Shown: positions 25,346 to 33,870 of the stretch, piece after piece | Layout: every line of letters begins with the position of its first letter | Position numbering within the stretch: the first letter of the stretch is position 1 | NCBI RefSeq assembly: GCF_020524545.1 | Contig: NZ_JAIVLG010000001.1 | Coordinates: forward strand, 558,001 to 622,000 | DNA length: 64,000 nt | Direction: 5' to 3' | Source of the DNA: Microbacterium paraoxydans | GTDB taxonomy: Bacteria > Actinomycetota > Actinomycetes > Actinomycetales > Microbacteriaceae | Notes under the pieces: model-generated | Database searches by the model: none | Told to the model about the DNA's origin: nothing | What the model saw: the letters and a program-made list of their open reading frames with translations, nothing else | Program-made: the position numbers and the translations under genes

Positions 25346-27169
25346 TCAGCGGGCGTCGCCGAAGGGAAGGGTGTCTCCCTCCAGACCGGCCGAGAGCGAG
25401 ACGAGGTCGGAGAGGGCGCTGGTCATCAATGCCCGGTCGGCGTCGGCGAGCGGGTGGTGCCCGGCCAGGAGAGCCTGGATGTAGAGCAGCTGCACGGTAC
25501 GGGCGAAGACCGCGTCGTCCTGCACCCGGACCAGGGCGCGCACGACCCTGTTCGACCAGTTCAGGCACAGCCTGGCGCGCAGATCCTCTTCCCCGGCGGA
25601 GGACAGGGTCTGGTCGATGCGGTCGAGCACGCCGCCCCAGAGCGATCCGGTGACGCCCTTGGTGCGGCCGCGGTCAATCGCCCTGAGCACCTCGGGGTCG
25701 GCCACGTAGAGGGTGGCGAGGTCGGGCCGATCGATCGACCGCACGACCACGGAGCAGTCGGATGCCGCCAGCACCGCACCGGCACGGGCCTCCAGGCCGA
25801 CGGCGGCATCGCGGTCGTCGAGAGGCGGCGGGTCGAGTCGGTCGAGTTCGCCCATGACGTCCACCTGTTCGACGGTGACGTGGGGGTAGAGGTCCGGCAG
25901 CATCCGGATGAGGTCGGAATCGTAGAGATAGCCGCCGTTGACGAGCACTTCGTCGGCGGGGGAGATGCCAGCCACCTGCCGGAACTCGTCCACCGTCTGC
26001 GCGTACCTGATGTGCGGATATCGCTCGACGAGGTCGCCGATGCGTACGGCGCCGTGCGTGGTCTCGACGGTCAGCCAGCGCGAGATGAAGTGGGCGAGCT
26101 CCTCGTCGTGGCGCACCAGCGACTTCAGCCCGACCTCGTGAACGGCGACGAACTGGGCGAGACGGTGGGGTTCGCGCAGGCCCAGCTCCAGCACCCAGCG
26201 GCGGATCCCCGCGCCGAGCTGCTCGCGCACGCGCTCGAGGGCTGCGTCCTCGACGAGCGACTCCCTGCTCGCGGTCGGGGCGAGTCCGGTGGAGTCGACC
26301 ACGGCCCGCACGAAGAAGGCCCAGTCGGGGAGCACGTCGTCGACGCGTTCGGAGAGCAGCATCCGGCCGAGGTACATGCGGGTCGCCTGCCGCGCGCCGG
26401 GAGGCGGGGCGAACGGCAGCACGTAGGCGAGGCCCCGGGTTCCTGTTGCGGGCTCGCTCAGCTCGATGACGTCGAGCGGACCCGTCCCGAGCAGGTCCCG
26501 TCCGTACGCCACGGCCGCGTCCGGGTCCTGCGCGGCGTCGAGGAACGGGGCGTCGCGGGTGATGTCGATGTCGCCGGCGCCCGTGTCGATCGTGACCCGC
26601 ACGGGCAGGAACTCCCCGAACGTCGTGGCCAGCTCGCGCACGGCCGCGGGACGCAGCAGCTCGTCGGCGTCGAAACGCGGCACGAGATGCACGCTGGTGC
26701 CGATCGGCAGCTCCTCGTCGATCTCGGCGACCTGGAACGTGCCGTCCGCGCTTCCCGTCCACTCCACGCCGGCACCGCCGCGTGCGCTGCGGGAACGGAT
26801 CACGATCGTGTCGGCGACCATGAAGCAGCTCAGCAGCCCGATGCCGAATTGTCCGAGGTAGTCGCTGCGGGGCAGGTCGAAGATGTCGCGCTTAGAGCTT
26901 CGGCCGACGGTCGCGAGCAGATCAGCGACCTCGGTCGCCGTGAGCCCGACGCCGTCGTCGCGCAGCACGAACTCGCCGCTCTCGGCGGTCAGGGGAGTGA
27001 TTCGGATGCGCCCGCCCCCGCCGTCGACCTCGTGACGGGCCGTGATCGCGTCGCGGGCGTTCTGCAGGAGCTCCCGCAGGTACACCCGGGGGCTGGAGTA
27101 GATGTGCCGGCTGAGCAGATCGACGACTCCGCGCAGATCCACCTGGAACTGCTGCACTTCAGCGCTCAC
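25346..27169 (-). CDS. HSP90-family (HtpG-like) ATPase
   Basis: The 607-residue protein has the GHKL ATP-binding motifs: E33 and N37 in YLRELLQNARDA, D71-D72-G73 (DDGVG), GQFGIG at 106-111, and TSVHLV as the late N-domain strand. A middle-domain SRESLVED matches the catalytic-arginine loop of HtpG (normally SREXLQ). The C-terminal region is divergent from canonical HtpG. The GTG at 27169 was chosen because GGAGGAGGGA lies just before it; longer in-frame starts lack a site. It is the first gene of a two-gene operon with the TPR protein. It is probably a specialised actinobacterial Hsp90 paralogue. Confidence 0.87.
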   Translation of the reverse strand: MSAEVQQFQVDLRGVVDLLSRHIYSSPRVYLRELLQNARDAITARHEVDGGGGRIRITPLTAESGEFVLRDDGVGLTATEVADLLATVGRSSKRDIFDLPRSDYLGQFGIGLLSCFMVADTIVIRSRSARGGAGVEWTGSADGTFQVAEIDEELPIGTSVHLVPRFDADELLRPAAVRELATTFGEFLPVRVTIDTGAGDIDITRDAPFLDAAQDPDAAVAYGRDLLGTGPLDVIELSEPATGTRGLAYVLPFAPPPGARQATRMYLGRMLLSERVDDVLPDWAFFVRAVVDSTGLAPTASRESLVEDAALERVREQLGAGIRRWVLELGLREPHRLAQFVAVHEVGLKSLVRHDEELAHFISRWLTVETTHGAVRIGDLVERYPHIRYAQTVDEFRQVAGISPADEVLVNGGYLYDSDLIRMLPDLYPHVTVEQVDVMGELDRLDPPPLDDRDAAVGLEARAGAVLAASDCSVVVRSIDRPDLATLYVADPEVLRAIDRGRTKGVTGSLWGGVLDRIDQTLSSAGEEDLRARLCLNWSNRVVRALVRVQDDAVFARTVQLLYIQALLAGHHPLADADRALMTSALSDLVSLSAGLEGDTLPFGDAR

Positions 27170-27363
27170 CGGCGCTCCCTCCTCCTGCATACGCTCGCCG
27201 AGCCTAACAAGAACACGCCATCGCGATCCCGGTTCGGCGCGACCGGATGGATGCCGTATGCTTGTGGGGCAGTTGTTGTCTGCATTCTTTCGCCGTGCCC
27301 GGGTCTCCTGACACCGATCACAGCGGCAGAATGGGGAGAACACCCCGAGACCTCCCGGTCTCT

Positions 27364-27436
<73 letters not shown>

Positions 27437-27476
27437 CGCGTCAGCGCAACGCTGACACACGAAAGGTACATTCAGG

Positions 27477-27749
27477 ATGGATCAGGACGAACCGCGCGGC
27501 GAGGTCGTCGCGGCCGGCGCCACCCGCGAGAAGAAGGGCAACCCCTTCTCCCGGTTCTTCGGGAGCATCGCCCTGTTCATCCGCCAGGTCATCGCCGAGC
27601 TCCGCAAGGTCGTCACCCCGACTCGCAAGGAGCTGTTCAAGTTCACCGGTGTCGTGCTCGTCTTCGTGATCATCGTCATGGGCATCGTCTACGGCTTGGA
27701 CACGCTGTTCGCATTCGTGACGCACTGGGTGTTCGGAATCCCTGGCTGA
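27477..27749 (+). CDS. secE: Preprotein translocase subunit SecE
   Basis: The 90-residue protein has a basic cytosolic N-terminus, an amphipathic SRFFGSIALFIRQVIAELRKVVTPTRKELFKF segment with the SecE signature, and one membrane segment (VVLVFVIIVMGIVYGLDTLF). It clamps SecY in the membrane. The single-span size is typical of actinobacteria. AAAGGTACATTCAGG precedes the ATG. It is followed by nusG after 42 bp. Confidence 0.95.
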   Translation: MDQDEPRGEVVAAGATREKKGNPFSRFFGSIALFIRQVIAELRKVVTPTRKELFKFTGVVLVFVIIVMGIVYGLDTLFAFVTHWVFGIPG

Positions 27750-27791
27750 TGACCCCCGCGGCTCACGCCGCAGCTATGGAGAAGAAGCAAC

Positions 27792-28826
27792 GTGTCTGAA
27801 CGATATTCCGACGACGCCGACTGGGCGACCGCCGCAGAGCAGTCCAGCGAGGAGGACGAGGCCCAGGAGGGCAACGTCCTCGCCGCGGAGGAGCTCTCGG
27901 TCACCTCGGCCGAGCACGTCGCGGTCCACGTCGAAGGCGGAGACGGCGAAGAAGACGGCACGGAAGACATCGACATCGACATCGACGACCCGGAGGCGGA
28001 CGCGATCGTGAACGACGCTCTCAACCTGGACGAAGCGGCAGAGTCTGAGGCTGCCGCTGAGGTCCTCAACGAATCTGTGGCCGAAGAGGCCGCCGACCAC
28101 GATGCTGCTGCGGCCGAGGAGGTCACGCCCTACGACGGTCCCGACCTCGGTGCGGACGACGTCCAGGGCAACGAGGACTCCTCGGCGGGCGAGGGCGCGG
28201 AAGAAGACCCGTACGAGGCCTTCCGCATGGACCTGCGCATGCTCCCCGGCAAGTGGTACGTCATCCACTCCTACGCCGGCTTCGAGCGCAAGGTGAAGGC
28301 CAACATCGAGCAGCGCAAGTCGACGCTCGAGGTCGAGGACGAGATCTACCAGGTCGAGGTCCCGATGGAAGACGTGGTCGAGATCAAGAACGGCCAGCGC
28401 AAGATGGTCACCCGCGTGCGCATCCCCGGCTACGTGCTGGTGCGCATGGAGCTCACGGAAGACACGTGGTCGGTCGTGCGTCACACCCCGGGTGTCACCG
28501 GCTTCGTGGGCAACGCTCACAACCCGACGCCGTTGCGTTTCGAAGAGGCCTTCAACATGCTGAAGTCGCTCGTCGAGGTCAAGGACGTCCCCACGGCCAA
28601 GAACATCGCGTCGAAGGGTGGCGTCGCCGTCGCTCGTCCGCTTCCGGCCGAGGTCGACTTCGAGGTCGGCGAGACCATCACGATCAAGGAGGGCTCGTTC
28701 GCGGGGCTTCCCGGTTCGATCAGCGAGATCAAGCCCGAGAGCGGCAAGCTCACGGTCCTCGTCTCCCTGTTCGAGCGCGAGACCCCGGTCGAGCTGTCGT
28801 TCGACCAGGTCACCAAGATGATCTGA
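27792..28826 (+). CDS. nusG: Transcription termination/antitermination factor NusG
   Basis: The 344-residue protein is long for NusG because of an acidic, low-complexity N-terminal extension of about 145 residues rich in Glu, Asp and Ala. The NGN domain starts at [20 protein letters not shown] and includes [14 protein letters not shown]. The KOW domain has [16 protein letters not shown]. NusG binds RNA polymerase and links transcription to Rho and the ribosome. Extensions of this kind occur in other actinobacterial NusG proteins. The GTG start follows GGAGAAGAAGCAAC. A hairpin terminator follows. Confidence 0.95.
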   Translation: MSERYSDDADWATAAEQSSEEDEAQEGNVLAAEELSVTSAEHVAVHVEGGDGEEDGTEDIDIDIDDPEADAIVNDALNLDEAAESEAAAEVLNESVAEEAADHDAAAAEEVTPYDGPDLGADDVQGNEDSSAGEGAEEDPYEAFRMDLRMLPGKWYVIHSYAGFERKVKANIEQRKSTLEVEDEIYQVEVPMEDVVEIKNGQRKMVTRVRIPGYVLVRMELTEDTWSVVRHTPGVTGFVGNAHNPTPLRFEEAFNMLKSLVEVKDVPTAKNIASKGGVAVARPLPAEVDFEVGETITIKEGSFAGLPGSISEIKPESGKLTVLVSLFERETPVELSFDQVTKMI

Positions 28827-28837
28827 CGCATCCCTCA

Positions 28838-28877
28838 CGAGAACGGCCGTCCCCACTTGAGGGGGCGGCCGTTCTCG
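28838..28877 (+). terminator. Terminator hairpin after nusG
   Basis: CGAGAACGGCCG-TCCCC (28838-28854) pairs with GGGGGCGGCCGTTCTCG (28861-28877) around ACTTGA; one pair is G-U. It starts 11 bp after the nusG stop. Confidence 0.8.
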
Positions 28878-28880
28878 CAT

Positions 28881-28930
28881 CCCCCCGCCCCGCCCCGACC
28901 CCGCCCCCGCCCCCGCCCCCGCCCCGCGCC
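28881..28930. repeat. C-rich tract with G-quadruplex potential on the minus strand
   Basis: Fifty bases consist of CCCCG/CCCCCG units with a single A. Read on the minus strand this gives several runs of four or five G separated by single C, a strong G-quadruplex pattern. It separates the nusG terminator from repeat copy 2. Confidence 0.6.
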
Positions 28931-28941
28931 GCAGCTCCGAT

Positions 28942-28995
28942 GCGGGATCGAAAACGCGCCGGGAAACCCTCCGCGAGGTGCGTTTCTGATCCCGC
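28942..28995 (+). repeat. Interspersed palindromic element, copy 2 (best preserved)
   Basis: GCGGGATCGAAAACGCGCC (28942-28960) and GGTGCGTTTCTGATCCCGC (28977-28995) are 19-bp arms with three mismatches around a 16-nt centre. It lies between the nusG terminator and the rplK promoter. Copies 1 and 3 are at 747-799 and 46296-46349. Confidence 0.7.
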
Positions 28996-29052
28996 AAACG
29001 GCGGTGGACGGAGGCGGCGGGGCGCGGGGGCGATGAGGTAGGTGCGATGAGG

Positions 29053-29146
29053 TAAGATTGTGTGGTTTGTGTGCCGCTTCGGCGTGCGCAGAGACGACCA
29101 CGGTCCGGAAATGCCGGATCCGTGGGAGAAGCGGATGCTCCGGCAT
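29053..29146 (+). promoter_or_regulatory. rplK promoter -10 and structured leader
   Basis: A TAAGAT -10 (29053-29058) lies in a short repeat of GCGATGAGGTA (29030-29040 and 29044-29054). The leader can form two mutually exclusive hairpins. CCACGG-TCCGG (29098-29108) pairs with CCGGATCCGTGG (29114-29125). Alternatively ATGCCGGA (29111-29118) pairs with TCCGGCAT (29139-29146). Such a switch would suit L1 autoregulation of rplK-rplA; that role is inferred. Confidence 0.5.
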
Positions 29147-29169
29147 CTGATTCGATGAAAGGAAAGAGA

Positions 29170-29601
29170 ATGGCACCGAAGAAGAAGGTGACCGGCCTGA
29201 TCAAGCTTCAGATCAACGCCGGTGCAGCCAACCCGGCGCCGCCGATCGGCCCCGCGCTCGGTCAGCATGGCGTCAACATCATGGAGTTCTGCAAGGCGTA
29301 CAACGCCGCGACCGAGTCGCAGCGCGGCAACGTCATCCCCGTCGAGATCACCGTCTACGAGGACCGCAGCTTCACGTTCATCCTGAAGACCCCGCCCGCC
29401 GCGGAGCTCATCAAGAAGGCCGCAGGCGTCGCCAAGGGCTCTTCGACCCCGCACACCGTCAAGGTCGCGAAGATCACCAAGGACCAGGTCCGTCAGATCG
29501 CCGAGCAGAAGCAGGCCGACCTGAACGCGAACGATGTCGAGGCAGCCTCGAAGATCATCGCCGGCACCGCCCGTTCCATGGGCATCACGGTCGAGGGCTG
29601 A
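29170..29601 (+). CDS. rplK: 50S ribosomal protein L11
   Basis: The 143-residue protein has the full L11 pattern: a basic start ([15 protein letters not shown]), [27 protein letters not shown], and the C-terminal RNA-binding domain with GIAxSMGI-like [10 protein letters not shown]. It binds the GTPase-associated region of 23S rRNA. GAAAGGAAAGAGA precedes the ATG. It is followed by rplA after 11 bp. Confidence 0.97.
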
Positions 29602-29612
29602 GGAGAATAATC

Positions 29613-30302
29613 ATGGCTACCAAGTCCAAGGCTTACAAGGCTGCCGCCGAGAAGATCGAGGCAGACCGTTTCTACACCCCGACCGAGGCCGTCGCCCTCG
29701 CGAAGGAGACCGGCTCGTCGAAGTTCGACTCGACCGTCGAGGTCGCGCTGAAGCTTGCTGTCGACCCCCGCAAGGCGGACCAGATGGTGCGCGGCACCGT
29801 CATCCTGCCCCACGGCACCGGTAAGACCGCCCGCGTCATCGTCTTCGCCACCGGCCCCGCAGCCGAGGCGGCGATCGCTGCAGGTGCGGATGAGGTCGGC
29901 GGCGCCGAGCTCATCCAGAAGGTCGCCGACGGCTGGACCGCCTTCGACGCCGCCGTCTCCACCCCGGAGCTCATGGGCCAGGTCGGTCGTCTCGGAAAGG
30001 TGCTCGGACCGCGTGGTCTGATGCCGAACCCGAAGACCGGCACCGTGACCCCGAACCCGGCCAAGGCCGTCGAGGAGATCAAGGGCGGAAAGATCGAGTT
30101 CCGCGTCGACAAGCACGCCAACGTGCACTTCGTCGTCGGCAAGGCCTCCTTCACCGCGGAGCAGCTGGGCGAGAACATCGGCGCAGCGCTCGAGGAGATC
30201 GTCCGCCTCAAGCCGTCGAGCTCGAAGGGCCGTTACATCCAGAAGGGTGCGGTGTCGACCACGTTCGGCCCCGGCATCCCGCTGGACGTCAACGCCATCT
30301 GA
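29613..30302 (+). CDS. rplA: 50S ribosomal protein L1
   Basis: The 229-residue protein shows [22 protein letters not shown], the L1 signature [21 protein letters not shown] and [11 protein letters not shown]. It forms the L1 stalk of the large subunit and represses its own operon by binding its mRNA in many bacteria. AGGAGAATAATC precedes the ATG. A terminator hairpin follows at 30315. Confidence 0.97.
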   Translation: MATKSKAYKAAAEKIEADRFYTPTEAVALAKETGSSKFDSTVEVALKLAVDPRKADQMVRGTVILPHGTGKTARVIVFATGPAAEAAIAAGADEVGGAELIQKVADGWTAFDAAVSTPELMGQVGRLGKVLGPRGLMPNPKTGTVTPNPAKAVEEIKGGKIEFRVDKHANVHFVVGKASFTAEQLGENIGAALEEIVRLKPSSSKGRYIQKGAVSTTFGPGIPLDVNAI

Positions 30303-30314
30303 GTCTGACTCGCT

Positions 30315-30349
30315 GAGAACGCCCCCGGGTTCGCCCCGGGGGCGTTCTC
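30315..30349 (+). terminator. Terminator hairpin after rplA
   Basis: GAGAACGCCCCCGGG (30315-30329) pairs perfectly with CCCGGGGGCGTTCTC (30335-30349) around TTCGC, 12 bp after the rplA stop. Confidence 0.85.
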
Positions 30350-30405
30350 ATGTCCGGGGCGTATCCACCAGACCGCATCCGGTCGCGGTCGACGTCGCCG
30401 GCTGG

Positions 30406-30411
30406 CAGGAT
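30406..30411 (+). promoter_or_regulatory. -10 box CAGGAT, predicted leaderless start
   Basis: CAGGAT is followed by six bases and the ATG at 30418. Confidence 0.4.
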
Positions 30412-30417
30412 GACGTG

Positions 30418-30774
30418 ATGGGCACCATCGATGACTACCTCGCTGAGCTCGACGCCGCGGATCGTGAGGCGATCGACCGGGTCTACGCGATCGCGCGCCG
30501 GGAGGCTCCCGATGCGGAGCAGGGCACCGGGTATGGCATGCCCGCACTCGTGCACCGAGGAAAAGCACTCCTCTCGGTGATGCGGGCCAAGAAGCACATC
30601 GGCATCTATCCCTTCAGCCGGGATGCGGTCTCCGCGGTCGCCGGCCTACTCGAGGGCAGGCCCGGGGTCAGTGTCGACAAGGGCACCATCCGATTCCAGC
30701 CCGAACAGCCGCTCCCGACCGCCGTGCTCGAGAGCCTCGTCCGGGCGCGGCTCGCCCAGATCGACGGAGCCTGA
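30418..30774 (+). CDS. DUF1801/YdhG-like small protein
   Basis: The 118-residue protein has the YdhG-like pattern: MGTIDDYLAELDAADREAIDRVYAI, GTGYGMPALVHRGKALLSV, and HIGIYPFSRDAV with a GTIRFQPEQPLP end. Relatives in Bacillus are iron chaperone (frataxin-like) proteins, but many are uncharacterised, so no function is assigned. The ATG follows a -10 box by six bases. The gene ends six bases from the convergent lysE. Confidence 0.8.
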   Translation: MGTIDDYLAELDAADREAIDRVYAIARREAPDAEQGTGYGMPALVHRGKALLSVMRAKKHIGIYPFSRDAVSAVAGLLEGRPGVSVDKGTIRFQPEQPLPTAVLESLVRARLAQIDGA

Positions 30775-30780
30775 GGGCCG

Positions 30781-31443
30781 TCAGCCTCGGAGTACCGGCA
30801 GCACGAGACTCACCGCGATCGCTATCATCACCACGGCGATCACGCCGTCGAGGATGCGCCAGGACAGAGGGGTGCGCAGCCAGCGTCCCAGATAGCGCGC
30901 GCCGAACCCCAGCGCCGTGAACCATGCCACGCTCGCGGCGATCGCCCCGCAGGCGAAGAGCCAGCGGTCTTCGCCGTGCGTAGCCGCGATCGATCCCAGC
31001 ATCAGAACCGTGTCGAGGTACACGTGCGGATTGAGCCACGTGAGCGCGAGGGTGGTCAGGACGACGGGTGCCAGCCGTGGGCGGACGAGCGTCGACGTCG
31101 TGGCGCGCGGGAGCGGGGTGCTCGGGGCCGTGTCCTGCGGTCCGTCCACCCGGAGCTCCTCACCGCCGCGCCAGGCACGGCGCGCGGCGAGGATGCCGTA
31201 GGTCAGCAGGAACAGCGCGCCCGCCCACCGTGCCACCACCACGAGCCACGGGGCGGCCGAGAGCACGAAACCGAGCCCGGCCACGCCGGCGGCGATCAGG
31301 GCGGCGTCGGAGACGGCGCAGATGATCACGACGGCGAGCACGTGTTCGCGACGGATCCCCTGGCGCAGGACGAACACGTTCTGGGCGCCGATGGCGACGA
31401 TGAGGGAGAGACCGAGTCCGAGCCCGGCGAGGACGGTGAGCAC
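30781..31443 (-). CDS. lysE: LysE/ArgO-family basic amino acid exporter
   Basis: The 220-residue inner-membrane protein has about six hydrophobic segments and the family opening GLGLGLSLIVAIGAQNVFVLRQGIRREHV, in which GAQNxxVLRQG is characteristic. A later LTWLNPHVYLDTVLMLGS motif also fits. It exports lysine and arginine. It diverges from its LysG-type regulator. The GTG start follows a TAGGCT -10 by six bases. Confidence 0.92.
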   Translation of the reverse strand: MLTVLAGLGLGLSLIVAIGAQNVFVLRQGIRREHVLAVVIICAVSDAALIAAGVAGLGFVLSAAPWLVVVARWAGALFLLTYGILAARRAWRGGEELRVDGPQDTAPSTPLPRATTSTLVRPRLAPVVLTTLALTWLNPHVYLDTVLMLGSIAATHGEDRWLFACGAIAASVAWFTALGFGARYLGRWLRTPLSWRILDGVIAVVMIAIAVSLVLPVLRG

Positions 31444-31449
31444 GGACCC

Positions 31450-31455
31450 AGCCTA
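31450..31455 (-). promoter_or_regulatory. -10 box TAGGCT for lysE
   Basis: Read on the minus strand, TAGGCT is followed by six bases and the lysE GTG, a leaderless arrangement. Confidence 0.5.
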
Positions 31456-31497
31456 GGAATCGAAGAACATGAGCGAAAGCGATGATTTCTTCAGTGA

Positions 31498-31514
31498 CAT
31501 TAGGATTCCTAATG
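31498..31514. promoter_or_regulatory. Perfect palindrome overlapping the lysG start, candidate LysG site
   Basis: CATTAGGA-T-TCCTAATG is a perfect 17-bp palindrome. It contains a TAGGAT -10 (31501-31506) and its last G is the first base of the lysG GTG. A related half-site CCTAGGAATCG (31453-31463) lies near the lysE start. Binding here would regulate lysG and, by activation, lysE. Confidence 0.6.
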
Positions 31515-32413
31515 TGAGGATCGATCCGGAATTGGCCGCCACCCTCGCCGCGATCGTCGACGAGGGGACGTTGGACGCCGCGTCGAGACGCTTGCAGATC
31601 ACGCCATCGGCGGTGAGCCAGCGGTTGAAGATGCTCGAACAGCAGCTCGGCCGCATCCTGCTCGTTCGGGCCAAGCCGGCGCGGTTGACGGAGGCAGGGG
31701 AAGCGGTCGTGCGTCTGGCGCGACAGGTCGCCCTGCTCGAACACGACGCTCTGCTCGGTGTCGGCATCGATGAGGCCGGCGCGACACGACGTATCAGCAT
31801 CCCGCTGGCGGTGAACGCCGATTCCCTGGCGACGTGGTTCCTCGCCCCCCTCGCGCGACTCTCCGCCGCGCGCGACATCGACTTCGATCTGCACCGCGAC
31901 GATCAGAACTTCACGGCGAGACTGCTGGAGTCGGGCACCGTGATGGCGGCTGTCACCAGCGAGGAGGCTCCTGTCGCCGGGTGCTCGGTGTCGTCCCTCG
32001 GAGTGCTCGAGTACCGAGCTATGGCGGAGCCGGGGTTCGCGGCGCGCTGGTTCCCCGCAGGGGTCACGGCGGAAGCGTTGGCGTCGGCCCCGTTCGTGGA
32101 CTTCGACCGTCGAGACACGCTGCAGCACGAATGGCTCCGCGCGATGTCCGTCGGTCAGGAAGGGGTGCCCCGGCACTACGTTCCGGCGTCGCACGACTAC
32201 GCGCTCGCGGTCGGTCTGGGCCTCGGGTGGGGGATGGTGCCGCTGATCCAGGAGCTGCCGGGGCTGATCCCGCTGGGCGGTCCTACCCTGCGCGTCGAAC
32301 TCTACTGGCAACAGTGGAACCTGCGCTCCGAACTGCTCGACACCATCGCCGGTGAGGTCGCTGCCGAGGCGCGCCGGGTGCTCGGCGGTTCACGGAACAG
32401 TCAGCCGGGCTGA
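31514..32413 (+). CDS. lysG: LysG/ArgP-type LysR-family regulator
   Basis: The roughly 299-residue protein has an N-terminal LysR winged helix (ELAATLAAIVDEGTLDAASRRLQITPSAVSQRLKMLEQQLG) and the ArgP/LysG effector domain (RRISIPLAVNADSLATWFLAPLA, PFVDFDRRDTLQ, YALAVGLGLGWGMVP). These regulators activate lysine/arginine export when basic amino acids accumulate. The GTG at 31514 is preferred over an ATG at 31469 because it starts right after a -10 box and removes an unlikely N-terminal extension. It diverges from lysE. Confidence 0.9.
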   Translation: MRIDPELAATLAAIVDEGTLDAASRRLQITPSAVSQRLKMLEQQLGRILLVRAKPARLTEAGEAVVRLARQVALLEHDALLGVGIDEAGATRRISIPLAVNADSLATWFLAPLARLSAARDIDFDLHRDDQNFTARLLESGTVMAAVTSEEAPVAGCSVSSLGVLEYRAMAEPGFAARWFPAGVTAEALASAPFVDFDRRDTLQHEWLRAMSVGQEGVPRHYVPASHDYALAVGLGLGWGMVPLIQELPGLIPLGGPTLRVELYWQQWNLRSELLDTIAGEVAAEARRVLGGSRNSQPG

Positions 32414-32617
32414 TCGTCGCCGTCGGGATGCCGACCAGGAACCCGTGTGAGATGGCCCTGAGGGGTTGCGCGCGATGAGCGCAGAGCGTGCGCGAAATCG
32501 CCTTGTCCTGCTCCGAGGCGTGGATGAGGATGAGGGCACAGCGCGGATGCGGGGCTTCTGAGGGGCGGCCGTTGTCGGGCATCCACGCGATCGCCTGATT
32601 CCTGAGGGGGACGACCG

Positions 32618-33244
32618 ATGGTTCACAGAGAGACACAGCGCAAAGTTCTCGCGGTCCTGGCGGGCGGACTCGTCCTCGGAGTGGGCGTCGCCGTCACGCT
32701 CGCCGCGTGGAACGACTCCGAGTTCGCCAACGGCACCTTCACCGCCGGTGCCTTCAACCTGGAGGGATCGACGGACGGAACGACCTTCAGCGACCACAAC
32801 ACCGAGGACGGCGATGCGGCGGCGACGCTGGCCTTCAGCCTGCCGGCGGGCGTCGTCGACAACATGTCGCCCACCGACTCGGTCTATGCCGGCTTCTGGG
32901 TGCGATTGGCGGTTGGGACGACCAGTGCGGCCGACCTCGAAGCCGACGGCACGACGGCGGACGCTGCCGGCACCTCGAACTCGGACCACCTGTCGTATCA
33001 GATTTATCAGCTCGCCCCGGGAGCCACCTGCGATGCCGCGACCGCCGTCGGCACGCCGATCGCGTCCGGTGCGACCCTCGACGCGCAGACCGGCGTGACC
33101 CCGGTGGCCCTCGCCCCGGGGGCGACCGCGCTCGATCCCGGTGACGATGTGCAGCTGTGCATCAAGGTGACCGCGGATGCCGATCTCGAACCCTCGCTGG
33201 TGACCAACGCCACGTGGAAGTTCACGGCGACGTCGACGAACTGA
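32618..33244 (+). CDS. SipW-dependent-type signal peptide protein, fibre-like (1)
   Basis: The 208-residue secreted protein has a basic start, then VLAGGLVLGVGVAVTLAAW followed by NDSEFANGTFTAGAFNLEGS. This WNDSE-type signal region (about residues 12-45) defines the alternate SipW-processed family related to TasA/camelysin. The mature part is Thr/Ala/Gly-rich and strand-forming, with two late cysteines (ATCDAAT, VQLCIKV) that may pair. GAGGGGGACGACC precedes the ATG. It is the first gene of a five-gene operon with its own signal peptidase. Confidence 0.85.
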   Translation: MVHRETQRKVLAVLAGGLVLGVGVAVTLAAWNDSEFANGTFTAGAFNLEGSTDGTTFSDHNTEDGDAAATLAFSLPAGVVDNMSPTDSVYAGFWVRLAVGTTSAADLEADGTTADAAGTSNSDHLSYQIYQLAPGATCDAATAVGTPIASGATLDAQTGVTPVALAPGATALDPGDDVQLCIKVTADADLEPSLVTNATWKFTATSTN

Positions 33245-33252
33245 GTCCTCTG

Positions 33253-33870
33253 ATGGTCACCCGCAGAGACATGCGGGAGAAGCGGCGACTGCGCTCCCGT
33301 CGTATCCGGGCCGTCCTCGCGGGCGGGCTGGTGCTCGGGGTCGGCGCGGCCGTGACCCTCGCCGCGTGGAACGACTCGGAGTACGGTGCCGCGACGTTCA
33401 CCGCCGGGCGCTTCGATATCGTCGGAGCCGCCGACGGGGTGACTTTCGCCAGTCATGCGACCACCGGCACGGCATCCACTCTGAGCTTCCAGTTGCCGCC
33501 CACGGCGATGGCGCCGGGCACGACGACCTACGCGCTGTTGAGCGTGAAGACCGCGAACCCCTCGGTGGCGGGGACGCTGCAGTTCACGGCCGGAACCCCG
33601 GGTGGCACCGGGCTCGCTGCGCATCTGACCTACGGTGTGCGAACGATCGCCGGGACCGCGTGCAACGCGACGACCTACGCCGCGGGGGCGTCCGTGGTGG
33701 CCGACGGGTCAGCGCTCACGGCCGGAGGCGCCTCCACTCAGGCCGTGAGCGCGAACGGCGCGGCGCAGGTGAACTACTGCATCGCGGTCACACTGCCGAC
33801 GACCGCGCTCAACGCCGCGCAGGGGCTCACGATGTCCCAGACCTGGCAGATCCAGGGGACGTCATCGTGA
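33253..33870 (+). CDS. SipW-dependent-type signal peptide protein, fibre-like (2)
   Basis: The 205-residue protein is a paralogue of the previous one. It begins with an arginine-rich stretch (RRDMREKRRLRSRRIR), then VLAGGLVLGVGAAVTLAAW and NDSEYGAATFTAGRFDI. The mature part is Thr/Ala-rich with two cysteines (GTACNAT and VNYCIAV) in the same relative places. It lies eight bases after the first gene and overlaps the signal-peptidase start by four bases (GTGA). The two proteins may be subunits of one surface polymer. Confidence 0.85.
   Translation: MVTRRDMREKRRLRSRRIRAVLAGGLVLGVGAAVTLAAWNDSEYGAATFTAGRFDIVGAADGVTFASHATTGTASTLSFQLPPTAMAPGTTTYALLSVKTANPSVAGTLQFTAGTPGGTGLAAHLTYGVRTIAGTACNATTYAAGASVVADGSALTAGGASTQAVSANGAAQVNYCIAVTLPTTALNAAQGLTMSQTWQIQGTSS

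Noticed and set aside
27792..28230. Acidic N-terminal part of NusG as a separate gene
   Set aside because: The frame is continuous with the NGN domain, has one start with a ribosome site, and acidic NusG extensions are known in actinobacteria.
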